From: Thiogranum sp.
GTDB taxonomy: Bacteria > Pseudomonadota > Gammaproteobacteria > DSM-19610
DNA: 63,987 bases
Direction: 5' to 3'
Assembly (NCBI GenBank): GCA_024636585.1
Contig: JAGXGS010000019.1
Coordinates: 1 to 63,987 of the forward strand
The notes below the pieces were generated by a model. It made no database searches and had not been told where the DNA came from. It worked only from the letters and a program-made list of their open reading frames with translations. A program made the position numbers and the translations under genes. Below are positions 57,291 through 63,987 of this stretch, piece after piece (the stretch's first letter is position 1; the number at the start of each line of letters is the position of its first letter).

Positions 57291-57638
57291 TTACTCGGAC
57301 AGTTCCAGCAGCTCGATGTCAAAGATCAGCGTCGCGTTGGGTGGTATCACACCACCGGCGCCACGTTCGCCGTAAGCGAGTTCCGGCGGTACCCGCAGCT
57401 TGCGTACGCCACCGGTGTGCATACCCACCACGCCCTCATCCCAGCCGCGGATCACATAACCGCAGTCAACCGGAAGGCTGAATGGATCATCGCGGTCCCG
57501 GCTGGAATCGAATTTGGTTCCGTCTTCCAGCCAGCCTGTGTAATGGACAATGGCGGTCTGGCCGCGGCCCTTGCACAGGGCGCCGTCGCCGATCTTAATG
57601 TCTTCGTAAGTGAGGCCGCTTTCTGTCGTTTCGCTCAT
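57291..57638 (-). CDS. FKBP-type peptidyl-prolyl cis-trans isomerase, 115 aa
   Basis: A single minimal FKBP domain: VHYTGWLEDGTKFDSSRDR, VIRGWDEGVVGMHTGGVRKL, PPELAYGERGAGGVIPPNAT. The catalytic aromatic residues are conserved. No signal peptide, so cytoplasmic. Its start overlaps the symporter stop by 4 bp. Confidence 0.94.
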   Translation of the reverse strand: MSETTESGLTYEDIKIGDGALCKGRGQTAIVHYTGWLEDGTKFDSSRDRDDPFSLPVDCGYVIRGWDEGVVGMHTGGVRKLRVPPELAYGERGAGGVIPPNATLIFDIELLELSE

Positions 57639-59020
57639 GCTTCCGCCTTGCTTTCGGCCAGGGTAAAGGGCCGTGAAAAATACCCGTTCTTCATCCGTTG
57701 CGCCAGCCCCGCGAGCAGTGCCAGGCCAAGCAGGTTGGGCAATGCCATGAGGATGTTGGTGATGTCCGCGAGATTCCAGACCAGCTGCAGCGGTACCGCC
57801 GCGCCCACCATCACTACAAAAGTGAACAGCACCCGATAGGGCAGCACGGCGCCCTGACCGAACAGGAAGTACGCGCAGCGGTCCCCGTAATAGGACCAGG
57901 CGATGATGGTGGAAAAGGCGAACAGGGAAAGGCCGATGCCCACGATGCTCGCGCCGGTCACGCCGATCGAACTCTGGAATGCATGAGCGGTGAGGGCGGC
58001 GCCGACCAGATCATCCTGCTTGAGGGTCCAGGCGCCGGTGACCACGATCACCAGACCGGTCATGGTGCAGATTACCAGCGTATCGATGAACGGCTCCATC
58101 ATCGCGACCAGTCCTTCGCGCACCGGTTCGTTGGTGCGGGCCGCGGCGTGTGCGATCGGCGAGGAGCCGAGTCCGGCCTCGTTGGAGAACAGGCCGCGTG
58201 CGACGCCCCAGCGAATTGCTTCGCCGACCGCCGCGCCACCAACCGCCCAGGGGTTCAATGCATGATTGAGGATCAGGGCGAAGGCAGCGGGAATCCGGTC
58301 GTAATGATTGACCAGCACCACGATAGCGGCGCCCACGTACAGCAGCGCCATGAATGGCACAATGGCACTGGCCACCCGGGCAATGCGGCGCACCCCGCCG
58401 AGAATCACCATGCCGACCAGCAGGGCGAGAACGCCACCGACCAGCCAGGCATTGTCGCGGACGCTCGGAAACAGATAACCCAGGCCATCGACCACTGAAT
58501 TCGCCTGCACCATGTTGCCGATGCCGAAGGAGGCAATCAGCGCAAAAACGGCAAACAGGGTGGCGGTCTTCTTCATTTTGAGACCGTCCAGCAGCGTGTA
58601 CATCGGGCCTCCGGCAATATCGCCGTTGTCATCGATGCGCCGGAAATGCAGCGCCAGCGTGCATTCGGTGAACTTGGTAGCCATGCCGAAAAACGCTGTC
58701 ACCCACATCCAGAACAGGGCGCCCGGACCACCCAGAGAAATTGCCGTGGCGACACCGGCGATATTGCCGGTGCCGACAGTCGCCGACAGCGCGGTGGCCA
58801 GCGCCTGAAAATGCGATACCTGGCCGGTGTGTCTGGGATCATTGTAGCTGCCGGAGATCAGCGCAACCGAATGGCGAAAGCCTCGTACCTGGATCAGGCC
58901 CATGCGAATCGTCAGGTACAGGCCCATGCCGAGCAGCAGCAGCAGCGTCAGTCCGTTGCCCCATAACAGACCGGCCAGCTCGCCGCTCCAGGCGGTCAGC
59001 TGTGCGATCCAGTCATTCAT
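57635..59020 (-). CDS. alanine/glycine:cation symporter (AGCS family)
   Basis: 461 aa with about 11 membrane helices. Family signatures include GTGNIAGVATAISLGGPGALFWM, of which GTGNIAGVA is diagnostic, and GLFSNEAGLGSSPIAHAAA. It imports alanine or glycine with sodium. Its stop overlaps the FKBP start and its start overlaps the protease stop by 8 bp. Confidence 0.94.
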   Translation of the reverse strand: MNDWIAQLTAWSGELAGLLWGNGLTLLLLLGMGLYLTIRMGLIQVRGFRHSVALISGSYNDPRHTGQVSHFQALATALSATVGTGNIAGVATAISLGGPGALFWMWVTAFFGMATKFTECTLALHFRRIDDNGDIAGGPMYTLLDGLKMKKTATLFAVFALIASFGIGNMVQANSVVDGLGYLFPSVRDNAWLVGGVLALLVGMVILGGVRRIARVASAIVPFMALLYVGAAIVVLVNHYDRIPAAFALILNHALNPWAVGGAAVGEAIRWGVARGLFSNEAGLGSSPIAHAAARTNEPVREGLVAMMEPFIDTLVICTMTGLVIVVTGAWTLKQDDLVGAALTAHAFQSSIGVTGASIVGIGLSLFAFSTIIAWSYYGDRCAYFLFGQGAVLPYRVLFTFVVMVGAAVPLQLVWNLADITNILMALPNLLGLALLAGLAQRMKNGYFSRPFTLAESKAEA

Positions 59021-59540
59021 AGGGGCGCAGTATCAGTGTGTCGCCACGCTGGGTGAATTCGACGCGTTTCAGGACGCTCATGCCGAGCAGGATTTCCATA
59101 TCGCCCATGCCGGGATTGATGCTCGCACTCACGTCATGAATCACCATTGGGCCAATGCTGATGCTGTCGAGCCGGGTCGTCCAGGCGGTGACGATGCCGT
59201 TGGCGGTTCTGTATTTCACTGCCGCCCCGCGCTCCAGTCCCAGCGCATCGGCCATCTGGGCTGGAATCGCCACGTCACTGGCACCGGTATCGAGCAGGAA
59301 TTCCACGCTCTGGCCGTTGACGGTGCCGCTGGTTACATAATGACCGTAGCGGTTGCGCGTCAGCACCACTTCGCTGACGCCGGCGTCGGTGAGACGACTG
59401 ACTACGGACTGGTTGGGATTGCGCTGCCGATCGAGACGATCGGTGAAAAACAGGGTCAAAAGGCCGAGCAGCACGACCCAGGCCGCAAAGGTCATGAACT
59501 TGCCGATGCGGCGCGTGTCCTGTGGTCCCGGATCAGTCAT
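59013..59540 (-). CDS. membrane-anchored retropepsin-like aspartic protease, 175 aa
   Basis: An N-terminal membrane helix (FMTFAAWVVLLGLLTLFF) is followed by a TIGR02281/clan AA domain with the catalytic FLLDTGASDVAIP and flap ILLGMSVLKRVEF. Such proteins act as dimers, probably in the periplasm, on unknown substrates. ATG 59540 is chosen; a TTG at 59558 is possible. It follows egtB after 23 bp. Confidence 0.88.
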   Translation of the reverse strand: MTDPGPQDTRRIGKFMTFAAWVVLLGLLTLFFTDRLDRQRNPNQSVVSRLTDAGVSEVVLTRNRYGHYVTSGTVNGQSVEFLLDTGASDVAIPAQMADALGLERGAAVKYRTANGIVTAWTTRLDSISIGPMVIHDVSASINPGMGDMEILLGMSVLKRVEFTQRGDTLILRPYE

Positions 59541-59563
59541 GCGCCGATTGTAAAGCAAGCCGC

Positions 59564-60718
59564 CTAGAACGCCAGCCGCAGGCCGGAGAAGATGTGGCGT
59601 TTATCCGCTTCATAGAAGTTTCTGAAACTGGGACGTTTGATGGATGGGCGGGTATGCAGACTGCCGCCGCGCAGTACACAGTGTTTGTCATCGAACCAGG
59701 AAGCTGAATATTCCGGATACGGAAATGGCTCAAAGCCGGCGTAAGGATGAAAAACATTCTCGCACCATTCCCATACCCGGCCGGTCTGTTCCAGCACGCC
59801 GCTGCGGCAGGCCGCCTCCCACTGATACTCGTGCGGCAGACGTGCATTGGCCCAGCGCGCAAAAGCCCGCGCTTCGTAGTGACTGATACCGGAGACCGGT
59901 GCTTCGCCGGTCAGTTCATAGGCACCGCGAAGACCGACGCTGTACCAGTTGGAGTCCGGGTCGCGGCGCCAGTGATCGGGATATTCAATGTTATTCCGCT
60001 GGCGCCATTTCCAGGCGTCGACCTTCCAGAGTTCTTCGCGCTGGTAGCCCCCATCTTCCATGAACGCCAGGTATTCGGCATTGCTCACGGGATTGCGGCT
60101 GATGGAGAAAGGCCCGAGTTCCGCATGCTGCGGCGGCAGTTCATTGTCATAGGCCTGCGGCGCCTCACCACCCACGCGGTAATGACCGGCGGGAATATCG
60201 ATGCGTTCACCGCTCAGCGGCGCTGCCTGCAGAGCCGGTTGTGCATTGGCATCGGGGTGATGTTCACGCAGCGCTTTCTGCGTCAGCTCCATGATCATGG
60301 TCTCGTAGTGCTGGCTGTAATGCTGCAGTACGAAGTGCACCACGTAATCATCGCTGAACAGGTCGTGCTGCTGCCACTCGGGTCGCAGGTTGCGCAGGTA
60401 GTCGAGATTGTAGCTCTGTAGCTCGCCGGCCCACTCCAGCAATGCCTCGCGAGGCGGCAACAGTCCGCCGCGCTGCTCTTTCGGTATCTTCGGCGGGGTG
60501 TACAGGTCGGCGATCGGCGCAGTCACGCTGGCGTCGCCGCGAATCTTCTCGTGCAGCCACAGGCATTCGAAATAGACGCAGTGGCCAAGATGCCAGCCAA
60601 TCGGGCTCAGGTCGGCGTGATATCGGGTGCGGTATGTTGCATCATCCAGATCTTCGATCAGTGCACGTACCAGCAACTGGGCCTGTGCCAGTTCTCCAAT
60701 CAATACTTCATCAGTCAT
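59564..60718 (-). CDS. egtB: ergothioneine sulfoxide synthase-like protein EgtB
   Basis: 384 aa. An N-terminal DinB-like domain carries the iron ligands His43 (GWHLGH) and the HX3HXE motif HYSQHYE (133-139). A C-terminal formylglycine-generating-enzyme fold follows (ISRNPVSNAEYLAFM, GGSLHTRPSIKRPSFRNFY, SGLRLAF). EgtB joins hercynine to a thiol using O2. SenA of selenoneine synthesis is a close relative, but no senB or senC is present. It overlaps egtC by 4 bp. Confidence 0.88.
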   Translation of the reverse strand: MTDEVLIGELAQAQLLVRALIEDLDDATYRTRYHADLSPIGWHLGHCVYFECLWLHEKIRGDASVTAPIADLYTPPKIPKEQRGGLLPPREALLEWAGELQSYNLDYLRNLRPEWQQHDLFSDDYVVHFVLQHYSQHYETMIMELTQKALREHHPDANAQPALQAAPLSGERIDIPAGHYRVGGEAPQAYDNELPPQHAELGPFSISRNPVSNAEYLAFMEDGGYQREELWKVDAWKWRQRNNIEYPDHWRRDPDSNWYSVGLRGAYELTGEAPVSGISHYEARAFARWANARLPHEYQWEAACRSGVLEQTGRVWEWCENVFHPYAGFEPFPYPEYSASWFDDKHCVLRGGSLHTRPSIKRPSFRNFYEADKRHIFSGLRLAF

Positions 60719-61494
60719 AGCGATAGCAGTTCTGGTGGTGCTTCGGGGTCGAGGATAAGGATCTGGTGTTCCGGCACACTGCGCCAGAACGAAGATTCGG
60801 TCAGACTCTCGGAAGCGATCAGCTGGGCGTTGGGAAACATTTCATCGTCGCAGGTGTAATACAGTGACGGACAGTCATCGTTCAGGGCATGCCGCACCGC
60901 GTACAGGCGTTCGCCGTCGCTGACTACCAGGTTGAGCAGGCATGCGCATCCATTCGACCACTGTTCAACCCGCCGCAGCAATTCCACCAGCGCCGCTTCC
61001 ATGGGGAGATCCGGATCATTCGCCAGTAGCTGGCGCAACAGTGCGAACAGGTATTCGGATTCGGTGTTGCCGCGGATGCCGGGTAGATAGGCGGGGTCCA
61101 GTTCACGCATGATCTTCGGCAATAACTGGCAATGAAAATCGTCAATCAGACCGTTGTGCTCGAAAACCAGTTCATGATCGACGAACGGCTGGGTGTTGGC
61201 ATGACTGACCGGATTGCCGGCAGTGGCACTGCGCACGCTGGCGATCCATAGATCGCTGCTCAGGGCGCGAGCGAGGTGCGGCAGATTCGGATCGCTCCAG
61301 ATGGGTGTAGGATTGACATAAACCGAAGGACGATCCGCATCGCTGTACCAGGCGAAACCGTAGCCATCTGCATTGAAACGCGCATATTTCAGTTCCTTTG
61401 GTGCCCAACTCTGCACCTGCAGGCTATGCGGCGGGTCCAGCAGGAATTTTTCGAGGCTAATGGATTCCCCGAGGTACGCGGCGATTCGACACAT
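60715..61494 (-). CDS. egtC: class II glutamine amidotransferase EgtC
   Basis: 259 aa, with the Ntn nucleophile Cys2 directly after the initiator (MCRIAAYLG) and the GATase II pattern GNPVSHANTQPFVDHELVFE, HNGLIDDF and GNTESEYLFALL. EgtC removes the gamma-glutamyl group from the EgtB product in the glutamylcysteine route. Its presence suggests that EgtB here uses gamma-glutamylcysteine rather than cysteine (inference). It is divergent from egtD. Confidence 0.88.
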   Translation of the reverse strand: MCRIAAYLGESISLEKFLLDPPHSLQVQSWAPKELKYARFNADGYGFAWYSDADRPSVYVNPTPIWSDPNLPHLARALSSDLWIASVRSATAGNPVSHANTQPFVDHELVFEHNGLIDDFHCQLLPKIMRELDPAYLPGIRGNTESEYLFALLRQLLANDPDLPMEAALVELLRRVEQWSNGCACLLNLVVSDGERLYAVRHALNDDCPSLYYTCDDEMFPNAQLIASESLTESSFWRSVPEHQILILDPEAPPELLSL

Positions 61495-61578
61495 GTTTAC
61501 TCCTCAAGTCCCTGTTTGAACGGAACTGCGACGATGTTAGCCTATACTGGTTGAAGCTCCAACAGAGATAAAGAACTC

Positions 61579-62568
61579 ATGGAACAGAATATGTTATCGC
61601 GCCTTACCAGTCAGAAAATTCCGCCACTGCGGCCAGTGCCCTGCCTGTCCGAAGATGCGCTTGCGGGTCTGGTTCGGGCACCGCGCTCGATGCCACCGAA
61701 ATACTTTTACGATGACCGCGGTTCGCAGCTGTTCGATGCCATCTGCGAGACTCCGGAATACTACCCCACCCGTACGGAGGATGCGCTGCTGGCGCACTAT
61801 GCCGGCGAGATTATCGATCAGGTCAGGCCGAAGCATATCGTCGAGTTCGGCAGCGGTGCGGCGCGCAAAACCCGTCAGTTGCTGGACGTCTGTGACGAGC
61901 TGGGCGGCGCGGCCGCCTACTGGCCCTTCGACGTTTGCGAAAGCATGCTGCTGGAAAGTGGCCGCCGACTGGTCCGGGATTACGAGTGGCTGACGGTGAA
62001 TGCGCTGGTCGGCGATTACCTGGCTGGCCTGCAACATGTGCCGCGGCCGCCCGGCAGCTGCCTGTACCTGTTTCTCGGTGGCACCATTGGAAATTTCAGT
62101 GAAACCCAGGCGCAACGTTTTCTGCACGACGTGCGGGCGCAAATGTCAGCGGACGATCACCTGCTGCTTGGTGCTGACCGCATCAAGGATGTCGCGGTAT
62201 TGAACGCGGCTTATAATGATCGGCAGGGCGTTACCGCCGCATTCAATCTCAACCTGCTTGAAGTTCTGAACCGCGAGCTGGATGGCGATTTTCACCTGCC
62301 CCAGTTTGAGCATCAGGCGCTGTTCAATGCCGATGACAGCCAGATGGAAATGTACCTGGTGTCGTCATGCAATCAATCGGTGACGCTCAAGGCCCTGCAA
62401 AAAACGCTGGATTTCCACGCCGGCGAAAAAATACTTACCGAAATCAGTCGCAAATTCACACCTGAACGCCTGAATACGCTGTTGACGGATGCCGGGTTCA
62501 ATGTTGTGCAGCATTTGCAGCCGGCCAATGGTTATTTCTCGCTGATGCTGGCAAAGCCGGTCATCTAG
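61579..62568 (+). CDS. egtD: L-histidine N-alpha-methyltransferase EgtD
   Basis: 329 aa with the EgtD signatures PPKYFYDDRGSQLFDAICET, EFGSGAARKTRQLLD (SAM binding), FLGGTIGNFS and LLGADRIKD. It trimethylates histidine to hercynine, the first step of ergothioneine synthesis. It is divergent from egtC-egtB. The TAG stop is made at the left boundary of the inverted-repeat element that follows. Confidence 0.94.
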   Translation: MEQNMLSRLTSQKIPPLRPVPCLSEDALAGLVRAPRSMPPKYFYDDRGSQLFDAICETPEYYPTRTEDALLAHYAGEIIDQVRPKHIVEFGSGAARKTRQLLDVCDELGGAAAYWPFDVCESMLLESGRRLVRDYEWLTVNALVGDYLAGLQHVPRPPGSCLYLFLGGTIGNFSETQAQRFLHDVRAQMSADDHLLLGADRIKDVAVLNAAYNDRQGVTAAFNLNLLEVLNRELDGDFHLPQFEHQALFNADDSQMEMYLVSSCNQSVTLKALQKTLDFHAGEKILTEISRKFTPERLNTLLTDAGFNVVQHLQPANGYFSLMLAKPVI

Positions 62569-62731
62569 GAGCCTGTCGGGTTTGGGACTGATCTACTGCG
62601 CCGGTGGGAGAGCGGCCCATTTTCCCGATCCTTTTCGTCAAATAGCTACGGCTATTTTCCTCAAACGATCGAAACAATGGGCTCACTCTCCTATCTTGCT
62701 CGCTACGATCGCCCAAATCCGACAGGCTCCT
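62567..62731. mobile_element. MITE-like element: 165-bp imperfect palindrome
   Basis: The outer 20 bp (62567-62586 and 62712-62731) are inverted copies matching at 19 of 20 positions (AGGAGCCTGTCGGRTTTGGG). Inner blocks GGAGAG, GCCCATT and CGATC recur in inverted form on both arms, and the centre AATAGC-tacg-GCTATT closes the hairpin. No coding capacity. Size, symmetry and intergenic place fit a miniature inverted-repeat element. No clear target-site duplication was found. Confidence 0.72.
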
Positions 62732-62740
62732 GGGTCGCGG

Positions 62741-62759
62741 CTGTCGCGCTGCTCGTCAT
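62741..62759 (+). promoter_or_regulatory. weak candidate Pho box upstream of phoB
   Basis: CTGTCGC (62741-62747) and TCGTCAT (62753-62759) each match the PhoB half-site CTGTCAT at 5 of 7, with spacing one base longer than ideal. The MITE-like element ends only 9 bp upstream. Low confidence. Confidence 0.2.
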
Positions 62760-62814
62760 ATCCTCGTAACATTGCTGTGGTGTTCTGCCCGGGTTTCTGA
62801 ACTGGAAAGGCAAT

Positions 62815-63501
62815 ATGCTGCGGATTTTGGTGGTGGAAGACGAGGACGCGATCCGCGAAATGATCGGATACGCGTTGAAAAAGGCCGACTTTCTGGTTGA
62901 GGAGGCGGCAGATGCCCAGCAGGCGCTACTGGCGGTGGCTGCGAGTCTCCCGGATCTGATGCTGCTCGACTGGATGTTGCCGGGCATGAGCGGCGTGGAA
63001 CTGGCGCGCCGGTTTCGGCGCGAGGAGTATTCGGCCGGCGTCCCGATCATCCTGCTGACAGCACGTACCGGCGAAGATGATCGGGTGCACGGTCTTGAAA
63101 TCGGGGCGGATGATTACATCACCAAACCCTTTTCACCGCGCGAACTGGTGGCGCGCATCCATGCCGTTTTGCGCCGCGGGCAGGGTGGAAAACCGGATCA
63201 GCCGCTGTCCTGTGACGGCCTGACGCTCGATCCGGTGGGACACCGGGTCGAAATAGATGGTAAGAGTCTGAATCTGGCCCCGATGGAGTTTCGCTTGCTA
63301 CAATTCCTCATGGGCAATCCCGACCGGGTCTACAGCAGGGAACAATTGCTGGATCACGTCTGGGGGCGCGGAGTTTATGTGGAGGAGCGGACCGTGGATG
63401 TCCACATCCGGCGGCTGCGCAAGGCGTTGACGGAACGGGGTTATGATCGCTTCATTCAAACAGTGCGCGGTGCCGGGTACCGGTTTTCGGTCAGAACCTG
63501 A
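62815..63501 (+). CDS. phoB: phosphate-regulon response regulator PhoB
   Basis: 228 aa. The receiver domain has acidic residues near 8-11, phosphorylation site Asp52 (LLDWMLPG) and the Lys in TKPFSP. The OmpR-type winged helix has LAPMEFRLLQFLM and VDVHIRRLRKAL. It activates phosphate-starvation genes. It precedes phoR by 2 bp. Confidence 0.94.
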   Translation: MLRILVVEDEDAIREMIGYALKKADFLVEEAADAQQALLAVAASLPDLMLLDWMLPGMSGVELARRFRREEYSAGVPIILLTARTGEDDRVHGLEIGADDYITKPFSPRELVARIHAVLRRGQGGKPDQPLSCDGLTLDPVGHRVEIDGKSLNLAPMEFRLLQFLMGNPDRVYSREQLLDHVWGRGVYVEERTVDVHIRRLRKALTERGYDRFIQTVRGAGYRFSVRT

Positions 63502-63503
63502 GC

Positions 63504-63987
63504 ATGGATAACCGGTGGCGCGACGAATTCTGGCGCGGCGCCGGACTGCTGTTTGCAGGCGCGATGTTCGGCTGGTTGATCGGCAGTGTCGCGCTGGGCA
63601 TGTTGCTGGTGCTGATCGTCTATCTTGGCTGGCACCTTATCAACCTGAACCGGCTGGTACGCTGGCTGCGCGAAGGTAAGAAGTTCCAGCCGCCGGAAGC
63701 GGGCGGCATCTGGGATGAAGCATTCGAACACCTGTTCCGGTTGCAGCAGCGCAACCGCAAACGCAAGCGCGATCTGCGTCGCCTGCTCAAGCGCTTCCAT
63801 AAAATCACCATGGCGCTGCCGGATGCCGCCGTCGAATTGCGGCCGGGCAGCGAAGAAATCGAGTGGTGGAACAGCGCCGCCGGCCAGTATCTCGGTTTCC
63901 GCTATCCTCGTGATGTAGGGCAGCGCATCAGCAATCTGTTACGCCACCCGGCTTTTCTCGAGCACCTGCACAGTGGCGACTACGAAC
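63504..63987 (+). CDS. phoR: phosphate-regulon sensor kinase PhoR (partial)
   Basis: The first 161 residues are visible before the right edge. A pair of membrane helices (GAGLLFAGAMFGWLIG, VALGMLLVLIVYLGWHLI) is followed by the basic linker NRKRKRDLRRLLKRFHKI and the start of a PAS domain (VELRPGSEEIEWWNSAAG). This is the PhoR layout without a large periplasmic domain. The kinase core lies outside the window. Confidence 0.92.
   Translation, partial: MDNRWRDEFWRGAGLLFAGAMFGWLIGSVALGMLLVLIVYLGWHLINLNRLVRWLREGKKFQPPEAGGIWDEAFEHLFRLQQRNRKRKRDLRRLLKRFHKITMALPDAAVELRPGSEEIEWWNSAAGQYLGFRYPRDVGQRISNLLRHPAFLEHLHSGDYE

Noticed and set aside
59564-60718. Reading the EgtB homologue as SenA of selenoneine synthesis
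   Set aside because: senB and senC are absent, and egtC and egtD are adjacent, which favours ergothioneine. The alternative is mentioned in the gene entry only.

Overview
The window is a chromosomal segment from a gammaproteobacterium. Evidence includes the fabA-fabB pair, rsd/algQ, hrpA, bipA, yajQ, yhcB/zapG, the ispB | rplU-rpmA-obgE block, the murJ-ribF-ileS-lspA-fkpB-ispH block, a Pseudomonas-like fimU-pilVWXY1Y2E minor pilin operon and phoBR. GC is moderately high. A periplasmic DsrE-like protein with two small cytochromes c would suit a Chromatiales-like or related sulfur-cycle lineage, but the sequence does not fix the order. No phage, integrase, intact insertion sequence or CRISPR array was seen.

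Layout. 1-5.1 kb: the end of a GlcG/HbpS gene; a small unknown; a four-gene minus-strand module (MerR-like regulator, ParA ATPase fused to an AMPK-type glycogen-binding domain, a P-loop-less MinD-like protein, an unknown); then a DsrE/cytochrome c group. 5.2-16 kb: hrpA, fabA-fabB, yajQ, a lysine/alanine-rich histone-like gene, a YihY/BrkB-type gene, bipA, yjbQ. 16-25.6 kb: zapG, an RRM protein, a 2-hydroxyacid dehydrogenase, PilZ, two Nudix hydrolases and a RibD-like reductase, iscU and iscR without iscS, a YbaK-HDOD fusion, rsd, a methyltransferase-like membrane protein, mazG. 25.6-30.6 kb: amtB, a cobalamin riboswitch with btuB, yqhA, pgl. 30.6-42.5 kb: tRNA-Pro, ispB, rplU-rpmA-obgE-proB, rpsT, murJ, ribF, ileS, lspA, fkpB, ispH. 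42.5-52.4 kb: a complete minor pilin/PilY1 operon followed by a second, divergent minor pilin set. 52.4-56.2 kb: thiO, a cysteine-free Fur-family regulator, a DUF47-pit phosphate pair, tRNA-Thr. 56.4-64 kb: nadC, FKBP, an AGCS symporter and a retropepsin-like protease in one run with egtB and egtC; divergent egtD; a MITE-like long inverted repeat; phoB and partial phoR.

Links between genes. Iron and Fe-S control is unusual. The IscR homologue has lost every cluster ligand but keeps a type-1-like IscR operator in its own promoter. The isc locus is reduced to iscR-iscU, closed by a terminator, and the Fur-family protein also lacks cysteines. Phosphate genes flank the right part (DUF47-pit and phoBR). 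Ergothioneine-type thiol synthesis is represented by egtB, egtC and egtD. The best candidate for an undescribed system is the ParA-CBM48 module, which combines a positioning ATPase with a polyglucan-binding domain and lacks any ParB partner.
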